DNA of 64,000 nt, taken from assembly GCA_036365515.1 (NCBI GenBank), contig CM070873.1:80018029-80082028 (forward strand), given 5' to 3'. A program made the translations under genes and the position numbers. The notes under the pieces were generated by a model. That model was not told the origin of the DNA, ran no database searches, and was given only the letters and a program-made list of their open reading frames with translations. Below, in pieces: positions 38,804 through 49,240 of this stretch (positions are counted from its first letter, which is position 1; the number at the start of each line of letters is the position of its first letter). Source of the DNA: Torymus aiolomorphi. Lineage: Eukaryota > Arthropoda > Insecta > Hymenoptera > Torymidae.

Positions 38804-41096
38804 TTAAAGAGCTCGTTGATCTGGATTATTGATATTTCCTTGGCCTTTGTTTAATTCAGATATACATATCCATTGTCCTTCTGGATTTTCACGCCACAAA
38901 GAAACTTTATTATCCCCACCACTGACTGCTAGAATTCCACCACTAAGGGACCAGCTAACATTCCATACAACATCATCGAAAACCTTTAAAATAGTTGGTG
39001 TCCAACTAATATAGTCAGTTGATGTCCATATTATTACACGACGATCTTGGGAGCAAGATGCAAGCGCTGTTCTTGGTGAACCGATTGATGGAGCCCATGC
39101 TACATCACGTACCTACAATAATTAAAAAAATTGAAATATATATATTACATTTTTTTCAATACGAGTATGAAATGAGCCTTTTTCCATACTGTAAGTTGAG
39201 TAAAAAACCGCGCATTTTGAGCGTGCTTCGAAACAACGTAAGATAATATTATTATCCCCTTCTGCAACCAGAGAATATAGAATATATTATCTTACTCATA
39301 GAAGGTCGGATTAAGTAAGATAATATATTCTATATTCTCTGCTGTAGCAAGCCATAATATTTATTAACTGTGTTGTGCACGACTCAAAATGCATGATTGC
39401 CTACCCAACTTCCATGCATAAAGAAGACCCTATCGTGCCATTGTTAAAAAAAATACGGTGTGTAGCACTGGAAGAAGAGCTATTGCAGACTTGTGTGAGG
39501 TGTTTTCAACACTTGTATCTGCATTTTCGGCCTTTCTCCCCTTGTTGCACAATGTACTATTAATTTTAATCTTAAATAAAATTTGGACGACTAATGAACA
39601 AATAAGACTTTATTCAGCCAATGTTTTGAGAATTTTGTTGACTTTCCTCATCAAGACATTAAATCGAAAGTTCACCATATGGATCATCTCAAATTATGTA
39701 TTCTGATGTTAAATAAAATTAATGCCCTGATGAGGGGAGTAAACGAAACTTCGAAACATTGTCTGAATAAAGTCTTATTTTTCGTTAGTCATCCGAATTT
39801 TATTTCACATTGAATTAACTATGAACAATTCTCATTTTAACTAATTACTATTAATTTTATTTTATAACAAATCTTGATGAAATCTGCTAATTGTTATCAT
39901 CTTGATTTCAAACAAGAAATTAAATTCTTACATTTTGTAAAGTGATTGAATAAGATTTCCTAATGCCCTTTTTTCTAGTATTTCATAATAATATTATTAA
40001 TATGTTTCATATCAAATACTTTAATCTTCTAATTTTGTTTTGACTTTATAAAAAAAACTTACCCAGTCACTATGGGCTTCTAATTTAGTTTCTTCAATCC
40101 ACCTGTCACCTTCTTCTTTCCAAATTTTAACCAAGTTGTCACAACCAGATGTAGCTAGCCTTTTAACAGGTGATCTTTGTTGTGAGAAAGAATCGAAAAC
40201 TGGTTCTGTAGCAGGGCACCACGAGACTGAGTTACATCCAATAGTGTGCGCATTGGGAATTTTTTGTGTTTCCCAATTGTCTCCATTGTTTACCAAAATG
40301 GAAATGGAACCATCAGAACTGCCACACGCAAGAATCAATCCAAAGTCATGAGGTGCCCATGCTATGGAATTGACTGAAGAATCATGAACTGTGTGTTCAT
40401 ATATTTTTACCCATTCATTGAGCTCTTTCCATATAATAACTTTTCTGCAAAATCAAATTTTTATTTATTATAACTTTTAAAGATTACATAATTTATAATA
40501 TTACAAAAGATGATTGCTCGTAATATAAAATAGAGACCACAATAGCAAAATTTAAAAGATTTATGGTTAACATATCTGTATAATCCCTTATTTCTTCATG
40601 TAATAAATTAAAACTGCTTTATACAAGATTTCAAATAAACTGACTGAATTAACTTCGGAATAATATTAGAAAAAACATTTATATTAAATGAAATTTTTAA
40701 AATTTCATGTATTAAAACACTAAAACTAATCCATCATAATTATAAAACCATATTATTACTGATATAAACAAAATCAAATTACGATAAAGAGCGCCAACTA
40801 TTTACGTGTAAACAGAAAAACTATTTATAGGTACACATGATTTGGAAGTCATACCTGTCATAACTACAGGATGCGAGAAGATTGCCAAATTTCGGGTGGG
40901 CCCAGGCGACCTGCCAGACTGGACCGACGTGTCCTTTCAGTTCTGCAGCCAAGCTTTGCGAGCCATTCTTCAAATCAAAAATCTTGACGGAATTATCACT
41001 TGAACACGTAGCTAACCTCAGCCCATAATAATCCATCTCCGCGTCATGGATCATATCTTCATGACCAGTGTCCACCGTATTCAACACGGTAACCAT
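38804..41096 (-). CDS. SEC13: SEC13, COPII coat and nuclear pore WD40 protein
   Basis: WD40 beta-propeller that pairs with SEC31 in the outer COPII coat, with the NUP107 (Y) complex at nuclear pores, and with the GATOR2 complex. Three exons join in frame to 310 residues: 41096-40855, 40444-40063 and 39112-38804. The N-terminus [20 protein letters not shown] is near-diagnostic. Six blades are visible through motifs such as [53 protein letters not shown] and [13 protein letters not shown]. The open six-blade propeller is completed by a SEC31 or NUP145 blade in the family. Length is close to human SEC13 (322). The larger intron (39113-40062) carries repeat fragments. Confidence 0.96.
39176..39810. 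repeat. Repeat fragments in SEC13 intron
   Basis: The segment 39176-39240 (CTTTTTCCATACTGTAAGTT, then a CGCGCATTTTGAGCG block) recurs at about 54125-54175. A partly palindromic piece with AAGATAATATATTCTATATT follows at 39239-39345. A foldback at about 39565-39810 mirrors AATAAGACTTTATTCAG with CTGAATAAAGTCTTATT. The stretch GTAAACGAAACTTCGAAACA resembles the ends of decayed insect retroelements, but no coding sequence remains. Confidence 0.55.
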
Positions 41097-41943
41097 TTTT
41101 ACAATTTAAAAATACGTATACGTAAGAAACAGCAACAACTTTATTATAATAATCTAAAACGTCAAGTGCCGCATGTAACTGTTTTGTTGCGCACATTAAA
41201 GGTTAGGTCTCCTCAATATATTATGGCAGATGGAGACCGTATCGACTTATACATACGTGTACTTTTGGGCTTGTTTACATTGTCACAATCAAAATTGATT
41301 GGTTGTTTAATTCTATAATTATATATAGATAATTTAAACTTTATAAAATGCGCTTATTTTTAAGCTTAGGGGCAATGTACAAAAGCGCCGTTCCGCTCTG
41401 CTCCGCTCTGCTCTACTCTGCTCCGTTCCGCTCTACTCCGGTCCAAAATTCTGAAACAAATAAAGGGAAAATCGCCTACAAAAGGAAGTGAACTAAAATT
41501 GGACCGGGCTTGAGCAGAACAGAGTGATTTTATTAGCATTTTCATTAGCTATGCTCGTTTGAAAAGTAGGTCAAGTGCAGATTTCTACTTATCAACAGTA
41601 CAGTTTTTATTTAATTAAATAAATTCTCATCATTTTTTTGGAAAAACACGTTTGTCAAGCGCTCCGTATATGTAAATACTATACTCACAATTTTTTTGGA
41701 TGATTCTATTGGTATTTATATTCTATTGGTATACGAGATGTACTCGTTTGAAAAATAACGTCGGTACTCACATCCCCTGTTTGCCCTCACTTCTTGCTGG
41801 AAAATAATGCATTGTTTTTGTGACTACTGAACTAACTGAATTCATCAATATGGCTGATACGGGTAAGAATTTTATCTGACACTAATTTCTATGTATTATC
41901 TCATATTATCACTGGTAAAAAATGCATTAAAAATATTTTTTAG
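41097..41943. other. Spacer with repeat fragments
   Basis: At 41369 the sequence TTAGGGGCAATGTACAAAAG resembles the end of the hairpin at 417. It is followed by short words of the CTCTGCTCCG type and by GGACCGG arms around 41450-41510. The segment 41570-41765 is related to the units at 44.8-45.4 kb. The last 100 bases may belong to the glycerol kinase pseudogene upstream of its recognisable exon. No intact gene. Confidence 0.45.
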
Positions 41944-42436
41944 AATCTTACAGGTGAAGCTAAAGGTGCAGTACATTGTACAGATGTAACAAATGCTTCA
42001 AGAACAATGTTGATGAATATTGTAAATTTAAAATCCCAGAAGATATCCTACCTCAAATTCGTAGTTCATCAGTAATATATGGTAAATATTGATGTCGAGA
42101 TGATTGATGAATTCCCATATCTGGTGTAAGATGTCAATTTATTAATACATGATAGTTATTATCAAGTAACAAAACATAAATAAAATAATTTTTAATTTTT
42201 ATTTTGCAGTGTCTAGGCGACCAACAAGTTCCTCTTGTTGCCTAAATCCAACATGGTCAGGCTACAAGAATTTATGGAACCAGTTGTTTTCTTTGATATA
42301 ACACAGCTAGGAATTACTCGCAACTGTTGAATATCAGTTTGGACCAAAAGCAGATCATGTTTATGTTAAGTGGTTGAAAGACAATTTACAAGTTACGGAT
42401 TATGTACAAGAAACTGAAGCTATTGCTGAAGAACAA
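41944..42436 (+). pseudogene. Glycerol kinase pseudogene fragment
   Basis: Two remnants of glycerol kinase exons are readable. The first, after an acceptor-like TTTTTTAG, encodes [16 protein letters not shown] and then [17 protein letters not shown] in the same reading frame after a deletion. It ends near IPISG at a donor (GTAAGA, 42126). After an 84-bp intron ending TTTTGCAG (42209) the next piece reads CLGDQQ, then GQATRIYGTSCFL, and in another frame TVEYQFGPKAD. Stop codons (for example at about 42087-42111) and frameshifts abolish function. The retained intron shows it arose by DNA duplication, not from an mRNA. Its 3' end is cut off by the foldback at 42437. The intact parent gene is not in the window. 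Confidence 0.8.
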
Positions 42437-42682
42437 ATATTTCGCTGAATAGCATTTGAATAATGTCTCAAAATCAAGTAATTCAAATGCCATTCAGCGA
42501 AATATTTATATAGATTCTGCAAACTTTGTAAAATGATAGATAATAATGTAACGGAGGGCAATGCAGTCCTGGTTTTCCGTAATATTGTTTTTACTATTTG
42601 TTATAGGCAAATTACTTATTTTTTTGTCTGCTATATTGTGGCGCGAAATTTGAATTTTTAATTGACTTTCGGACCCCCTTAA
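42437..42682. mobile_element. Truncated TTAA foldback MITE
   Basis: Contains only the centre and right arm of the element that is complete at 16480-16902, ending CGGACCCCCTTAA. The left arm is missing: it starts directly at the central AATATTTCGCTGAAT after the glycerol kinase remnant. The transposase remnant begins immediately to its right, so this element marks a rearrangement junction. Confidence 0.8.
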
Positions 42683-43796
42683 CATCAAATTGTATGAGCA
42701 CTTCCGTAAAATTGATGAAAATGACAGTGATATCATAAACAGCAAAATCTACAAACAATTAGTAACGAAAAATGTTATAAACAAAAATGACATTACTATC
42801 ACGTGGAATACCGATGGCATGAGTATTTTCCAATCTTCGAAACAAAGCGTGTGGTCACTGCAAATATCGATTAACGAGCTACCGTATAAGATTAGAAAAA
42901 ATAACGTTATTCTCTGTGGTTTGTGGAAAAACGCAAATAAGCCAATTATGAATCTTTTTCTCCAACCATTCGTTGACGAGATGGTTGATTTGTGTAGTAA
43001 TGGGTTTCAGTCAACAACTTCTTTCAATAAGGAAATCATAAATATCAAAGTACATACAATTATTTGTACTGTTGACTCTGTCGCAAGGCGCCTTCTATTC
43101 AAAATGTGAAGCAGTATAACGGATCGTACGGTTGCTCTTATTGTTTCCAAAAAGGAGAGCAGATTCCTGTAAATAGAGGCACTGCTCGAATTTACTGCTA
43201 CAGTAAAAATACATTACGATCAGAGGAAAGTCATGAAAAATTAATAAGATTAGCAATAAGGAAACAAAAATTTGTTAAAGGCGTTAAAGGACCATCTATA
43301 ATATCTCAGATTCCATACATGAATATAATACATTCATATCCACCTGAATACATGCATGCATGCTTATTAGGAGTGGTAAAGACATTTGTGACAGAATGGC
43401 TTGACATTAGAAATTGCAATAAAAATAAAAATTAAACTATTAAAAATTAAACCACCGCGTGAAATTACGCGGGTACCCAAACCTATAATTGATACAAAAT
43501 ATAAAGCCAGTGAATGGAAGAATTTTTTATTGTACTACTCACTGCCGACCTTACAGGATTTTATGGCCAAAAAATATTATAATCATTGGTTTTTACTTGT
43601 TTACTTTTTGACTATATTCTAATTGAAACGACAAAACAACGATGAAGATTTCAGATTAGCGAAAAAAGCTACACTGTTAAAAGGATTTGCATTAAATTTA
43701 ATGAACATGTAAATGAAGCAAATTTCAAGTATGTAAATTAAAACCAAATTAATGAAATTACCTGAAAATAAATGTACAAATAACTGAAAATTAATA

Positions 43797-44105
43797 CAAA
43801 TCTGCATTACAATTAAGGCAAATCTGCATTACAATTAATGCAAGTTTGCATTAAAATTAATGCAGATCTGCATTACAATTAATCCACATCTGCATTACAA
43901 TTAATGCAAATCAGCATTACAATTAATGCAAACCTGCATTACAATGTATGAAAAATTAATGGAAATCTGCATTGTAATTAATGAAAATCCGCATTACAAT
44001 TAATGCAAGTTTGCATTAAAATTTATGCAAATTTACATTATAATTAATGCAAATCTGCATTACATTTAATGCAAATCTGCATTACAATTTATGCAAATCT
44101 GTAAT
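43797..44105. repeat. 22-bp subterminal tandem array
   Basis: About a dozen degenerate copies of a unit near AATCTGCATTACAATTAATGCA. The unit itself is partly palindromic (TGCATT and AATGCA). Arrays like this near the ends of CACTA elements bind the element's own DNA-binding protein in well-studied plant cases; here the role is inferred. Confidence 0.8.
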
Positions 44106-44539
44106 GTACTGTAAATGTACTGGAAAATTTCATCGCTGCACATTAAAAAAAAATCCCGTAAACTGGAATTTCAATTGAATGCATATTTGAAATTTCTAGC
44201 AAAAGACGTTATACTAATAAAATTTTACTTGAAAACATTGTTTACTTTGTTGAAAAATATTTTTTTCTTTTTATTCAACAAATTATTTTTTTATTTTGCG
44301 AAAATAAAAAATTTTTAGAAAATGTAATAGTGCTACACAGTTTGTAGTGGAAATTATTTATTTTGATTCAAATTTTATTATATATTTTGCTTACCTCACT
44401 TTTTTTAATTCCAGCAACAATGTTAATTTATGCATATAACTTTTTAATATTATAAATTTTCGCATTTTCATTAAAGAACTTGTAACTTTTAATTAATCGC
44501 ATTTTTATTATCGCAGAAAAAACTTACATAAAATTTTCG

Positions 44540-44615
44540 ACCTAACCGGGAATCGAACCCGCAAACCTTGGGTTACTACGCACGCACGCTATCCGTTACG
44601 CTATCGCTCGCTTGA
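44540..44615 (-). repeat. tRNA-like sequence
   Basis: The complement has GGGTTCGATTCCCGG, a good B-box, preceded by AGCGTAACGGATAGCG, an A-box-like segment. Four of five T-stem pairs form, but the acceptor ends do not pair (the 3' side TTAGGTC has no matching 5' side). Probably a tRNA pseudogene or tRNA-derived SINE head inside the CACTG-ended element. Confidence 0.45.
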
Positions 44616-44689
44616 AGAAGTTTGACATTTTCATCTACATAAGGTGCATTATCCATATTAATACATTTGATATTACATTTTGACTAACT

Positions 44690-45430
44690 AAAATATTAAT
44701 GGCTTTTAAGAATTATTTATTTAAACAATATTTTAAGTAAACGAGTTCGATTTTATGTAAACTTAATTAAATTGATGTGAAATACCGACATAATTTTTGA
44801 ACGTGTACATCTTATGCAAATACTAATAGAATTACTCAAAAAATTTAAGAGTATAGTATTTACATATATGGAGCGCCTGACAATCCTGTTTTTCAAAAAA
44901 AAAAAAACTTAGAAATTATTTAATTAAATAAAAACCGCAATGCCGGTAAGTAGGAATCTGCATTTGTATAATTTTGATCTAGTTTTTAAACGAGCATATC
45001 TGATGGAAATGCTAATAAAATCACTCAAAAAATTTCTGAGCATAGTATTTACATATACGGAGCGCTTGACAAAATTGTTTTTCTAGATAAACGTCTGAAT
45101 ATTAATTTCATTATTTAATAAATTAACTTTTCAAACATTGATTTGGCAAAACACAATTTTCACGCCCTCCGAACATACAAATACTATACTCAAAAAATTT
45201 TTTCGAGCGATTCTATTAGTACTGTCATGAGATATACTCTTTGAAAAAATTGGATCAAAATGACAAAAATGCAGATTCCTACTTATTGACATTACAATTT
45301 TTATTTAATTAAAAAATTCCAAAACATTTATTTGGAAAAACACAATTTTCACGCCTTACGTATATGTAAATACTATACTCAGAATTTTTCTGAAGCGATT
45401 CTATTAGTACTGTCATGAGATTTTCTTAAA
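44690..45430. repeat. Opposed roughly 200-bp repeat units
   Basis: Units containing GTATAGTATTTACATATA, GGAGCGC and AAGTAGGAATCTGCA run one way from about 44780 to 45100. They run the opposite way from about 45110 to 45420, where the complements TATATGTAAATACTATACTC and GCAGATTCCTACTTA are seen. One more unit sits outside the element at 41570-41765. The function is unknown. Confidence 0.65.
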
Positions 45431-45911
45431 ATAAATTTAAACTAGATGCGATAAAAAATTTCTTTTTGATACTAAAATTTAAGGCATACTTAATTGTAAT
45501 TCAATGTAAATATTCATTAAAGTTAACACATTTCCTGTAAAAGTATATAAATTTTATGTAGATGCATTAAATTTGTCTTGCTTTAACAGTAATCTCTTTA
45601 TGCCCTTGCATAGTAGTATTTATGAAAATGTTTATAAAATTAAAAGAACAATAACTTAAATGTAATTCTCAGTACTGGAATAGACTTTCTTGTTATATGT
45701 CATGAAATTTCATGTAAAATTAGTTAAATTTTTAATATCATCACATTAATTTTAATGCACGTGAACTGTATTATTTATGCGGATGCCCTGGTAGAAAATA
45801 ACCCAACCAAAATGGCTTAACTGCAACTGTTGGCTAATCTTTTTGGCCAACGAATAACAAAAATATTAACGAACGGTTGGCCAGTGGATGGTGAACTATC
45901 GATAATTAAAA

Positions 45912-47508
45912 GCATCGAATGCGTGGACTAGGTCTTTGGGGTGGCCGATGATGGACTCTTATAGGTGGTGCGCTCCGTAGTTTTATGCGTTAAGATCTCA
46001 GGGTGAATCTAATACGTGGCCCAGGTGTTCGGGGTAGCCGATGACGATGTATAGGTGGTGCACTCCGTAGTTTTTTGCATCTAGGTGTCGGAATGCATTC
46101 TATGTGTGGTCTAAGTAGTCTGTGTAGCCGATGACTGAGTCTAGGTGGTGCGCACCGTAGGTTTGTAGCTCTAGGTGTTGGAACTTATCGAATGCGTCGT
46201 CTAGGTGTTCTGGGTGACCGATTACGGAGTCTTGGTAGTGCGCACCGTAGGTTTTTGGCTGTAGGTGTTGGATCTCATCGAATGCGTCTTTTAGGTGTTC
46301 GGGGTAGCCGATGACGATGTCTAGGTAGTGCGCTCCGTAGTTTTTTTGCATTTAGGTGTTGGAACACATCGAATGCGTGGTCTAGGTCTTTGGGGTAGCC
46401 AATTACGGAGTCTAGGTGGTGCGCACCGTAGGTTCTTGGCTGTAGGTGTTAGATCTTATCGAATACGTGGCCCAGGTGTTCGGGGTAGCCGAAAACGATG
46501 TCTAGGTGGTGCGCTCCGTAGTTTTTTGCATCTAGGTGCTGGAACACATCGAATGCGCGGTCTAGGTCTTTGGGATAGCCGATTACGGAGTCTAGGTGGT
46601 GCGCACCGTAGGTTCTTGGCTACAGGTGTTGGATCTTATCGAATACGTGGCCCAGGTGCTCGGGTAGCCGAAAACGATGTCTAGGTGGTGTGCTCCGTAG
46701 TTTTTTGCATCTAGGTGTTGGAACACATCGAATGCGTGGTCTAGGTCTTTGGAAGAGCTGATCATGCGTTTAGGTGGTGTGCTCTATAGTTTTTTGGCTC
46801 CAGGTGTTGAAACACATCGCAAACGTGGTGGACGAGAAAAACTACGGAGAGCATTACCTAGACACCGTCATCGGCTACCCCGACCACCTAGACCACGCAT
46901 GGAATGCATTCCGACACGTAGACGCAAAAAACTACGGAGTACACCACCTAGACATCGTCATCGGCTACCCCGAACACCAGGGCCACGTATTCGATGAGAT
47001 CCAACACCTACAGCCAAGAACCTACGGTGCGCACTACCTAGACTCTGTAATCGACTACCCCAAAGACCTAGACCACGCATTCGATGTGTTCCAACATCTA
47101 GATGCAAAAAACTACGGAGCGCACCACCTAGACATCGTCATCGGCTACCCCGAACACCTAGACGACACATGGAATGAATTTCGACACCTAGATGCAAAAA
47201 ACTACGGAGCGCACCATCTAGACTTCGTAATCGGTCACCCTGAACACCTAGACGACGCATTCGATGAGATCCAACATCTACAGTCAAAAACCTACGGTGC
47301 ACACCACCTAGACTGCGTAATCGGCTACCCCGATCACCTAGACCACGTATGGGATGCATTCCGACACCTAGATGCAGAAAACTACGGAGCGCACCACGTA
47401 GATTTCGTAATCGGTCACCCTGACCACCTAGACGACGTATTCGATGAGTTCTAACACCTACAGCCACAAACCTACGGCGCGCACCACCTAGACTCTATCA
47501 TCGGCCAC
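45912..47508. repeat. Opposed 90-bp minisatellite (30-codon units)
   Basis: About ten units lie in one orientation up to about 46835 and about seven in the other orientation after it, so the array forms a giant hairpin. Each unit of 90 bp translates (minus strand in the left half, plus in the right) to a 30-residue repeat with an invariant Tyr-Gly, then Val-Ile and Pro. Example pieces are NYGAHHLDIVIGYPEHL and TYGAHYLDSVIDYP. Two unit types often alternate (DAKNYG- and QPRTYG-like). The left half has a one-base deletion near 46663 that breaks its frame. I know of no protein family with this repeat. Confidence 0.85.
46835..47454 (+). CDS. Possible 30-residue-repeat open frame (uncertain)
   Basis: An uninterrupted frame of about 200 codons across seven 90-bp units of the right half. 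It ends at a TAA within the seventh unit (...FDEF-stop). An ATG at 46774 lies in the inverted junction and is a doubtful start. A 90-bp minisatellite keeps frame automatically, and other frames are also open in parts of the array, so openness is weak evidence. In favour, Gly, Val, His and Pro codons vary at third positions while the residues stay fixed. No domain, signal peptide or membrane segment is recognised. No function is proposed. Confidence 0.2.
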
Positions 47509-47704
47509 CATTTTGCGAAGCTAATGAGCCATTTATTTGTATCAAGAAATCAATTTTCTTATTATAACATTTATTGGCCAACCGCAAGGCTTATTCCGTG
47601 ATGAAATAAGCGGTAATTATTACCGACCATTGGTTAAATGGTTGGCCAAACCTTTGCGATTTGGTGAACGGATGGTGAACGGTTGGTTAGCATTTCTATC
47701 AGGG

Positions 47705-48425
47705 TGGTAAAGAAATTCCATGGATCGCTAGTCAAATGTAGTGCTCAGAACTGGAATAGCCTTTTTCATTTTGTCATAAAATTTCATGTAAAGTTTATTA
47801 AATTTTTAATATCATCACATTAATTTTAATGCACGTGAACTATATTATTTATGCGAATGTGAATGAAATTCAATGGATCGTTACTCAAATTTAATGCTCA
47901 GTACTGGAAAAGCCTTTTTCATTTTATGTCATGAAATTTCATGTGAAGTTTATTAAATTTGTTTCATATTCACATTAATTTTAATGCACGTGAATCGCAT
48001 GATTTGTGTTTATGTACATGAAGTTTAAAGCATGGTACTTTAAATTTAATGAACATTAGTTGATTTAATTATTCGTATAATGTAATGAAATATTATGAAA
48101 TGTAATTAAATTTCGTTATCTTCAACATTAATTTTAATGCACGTGAACTGTAATTTTTATCATCATGTTCATTAAACTTTGTGCATAAGACATTAATTTT
48201 AATTTACACTCGTAATTTTCATGCAATACAGATATTTCATGTACTCGTACAATAATTTCTATGTACAGGTACAATAATTTTAATGTACTTTCATTAATAT
48301 TGTATGGATTTACATTAATTTTATGGTAGATGTGCATAAAATGATATTTAAGTTACAAATTCATGAAAATTAATGCACGAGTGTACATTAAAGGTGCATT
48401 AAATTTAATGATATTTTTAACAGTG
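47705..48425. repeat. Right subterminal repeats of the CACTG-ended element
   Basis: Repeats with the core CATTAATTTTAATGCACGTG occur at about 47817, 47964 and 48123, with a shorter related copy near 45745. Each sits in a larger unit of about 130 bp that also contains GCTCAGTACTGGAA-like words. The core shares ATTAATGCA-type palindromes with the left array. The last 60 bases carry GTGCATTAAATTTAATG, just inside the terminus. Confidence 0.7.
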
Positions 48426-49240
48426 TATTATACATTTTACAAAGAACGTTGAACCGCTATACGGAAAAAAATTGATGAAGTATAACATACACTTACTATA
48501 TCACACATGTTTGTACGTAAAAAATTATGGAGCGTTATGGACCTGGTCTGTTTTTCCATTTGAAACTTTTAATGGAACTATTAAAAAATTATTCCATGGA
48601 ACACAATCAGTTTTACAACAAATGTGTAAATTGTATACCCGCTTACGGTTTCTAAAGAATAATACAGATACATTTGAAAAAGATGAGTGTAGTGCAAAAG
48701 CCCGGTCTTTATTTGTCAAATTGATGAATCAGTGTAAAGTTAAAAATTGTATTTTGTATGGAGAAAATTTGAAGGTATTCGAAAAAGCTAAAAAAGTTCA
48801 ACTATCACTTACAGAAAAAGTTATAATAGAAACATTGATAGGAGAAGAAATTAAAGATGATTGTGAAGCATATAACAGATTTGCTTATAATACAGTTCTC
48901 TTTCATTCAACAAATTATAGACGTTTACAAAAACGTAATAATAGTTGTATTATCACAAAAGAAAATGTCATATTGAATATTTCAAATATTTAAAAAATTG
49001 AATACCTAAATTCACAAAATATTCAATGGATTATCATAGGAAAGAGATATCAAATACTAAATGAAAATTTGTGTTCAAATGGAATATTTCGCTCAAATGT
49101 ATTTTCATTTATTGCAGAAAAAACATCGTCGTTAGTATGCTGTGAACTTAATTCCATTGTAAGTAAATGTATCAGTGTTCCTTACAAAAATAATAAAGAA
49201 TCCATTTTTCCTTTGTTGAATACGCTTGAAACAGATTGAC

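Larger units (their letters stand above)
45786..47704. mobile_element. CCCTGGTAGAAA-ended element, copy 2
   Basis: The ends CCCTGGTAGAAAATAA and CATTTCTATCAGGG, with terminal regions rich in GGCCAACG and AACCAACCGTT words, match the element at 2630-3616. Comparison with the related sequence at about 47850 indicates a 2-bp target duplication (TG). Almost all of its interior is the minisatellite at 45912-47508. No transposase is present. The superfamily is not decided. Confidence 0.75.
43672..48425. mobile_element. Non-autonomous CACTG-ended element inside the transposase
   Basis: The ends CACTGTTAAAA (43672) and TTTTTAACAGTG (to 48425) are inverted and flanked by TA on both sides (43670-43671, 48426-48427), a 2-bp target duplication. 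Reading across the insertion joins transposase pieces 3 and 4, which proves it is an insertion. CACTA/EnSpm-type ends plus short-word arrays just inside both ends (43797-44105 and 47750-48410) match the subterminal repeats typical of that superfamily. It has no transposase of its own. It carries a nested element at 45786-47704. Confidence 0.8.
42683..49240 (+). pseudogene. Decayed Tnp2/CACTA-type transposase, interrupted
   Basis: Fragments of one Tnp2-like (CACTA/EnSpm) transposase appear in order. Piece 1 (42690-43090) has TWNTDGMSIFQSS and NVILCGLWKNANKP. Piece 2 (about 43090-43430) has NGSYGCSYCFQKGE, with paired cysteines, and PPEYMHACLLGVVKTF. Piece 3 (43428-43619) has KPPREITRVPKPI and LLYYSLPTLQDFM. 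After the inserted element comes piece 4 (48428-49240), with HLLYHTCLYVKNYGALWTWS and ETFNGTIKKLFHGTQ. Frameshifts near 43088 and 43430 and stops after 43619 and 48993 show that it is dead. The N-terminal part is absent, cut by the MITE on the left. Function before decay: DNA transposition. The domain name is from memory of the family; a Pfam search would confirm it. Confidence 0.8.

Noticed and set aside
43797..44105. CRISPR-like or centromeric satellite
   Set aside because: Degenerate 22-bp palindromic words limited to about 310 bp just inside a transposon end, as expected for subterminal repeats.
46328..46997. Open frames in other phases of the minisatellite (Arg/Gly-rich)
   Set aside because: They arise because the 90-bp unit is a multiple of three; only the Tyr-Gly/Val-Ile frame shows residue conservation with synonymous change.
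45912..47508. CRISPR array
   Set aside because: Units are directly adjacent, diverged from each other, reverse orientation halfway, and lack spacers. The genome is eukaryotic.
48472..48993. The 173-codon frame as an independent gene
   Set aside because: Its content continues the transposase interrupted at 43672, so it is annotated as part of that pseudogene.
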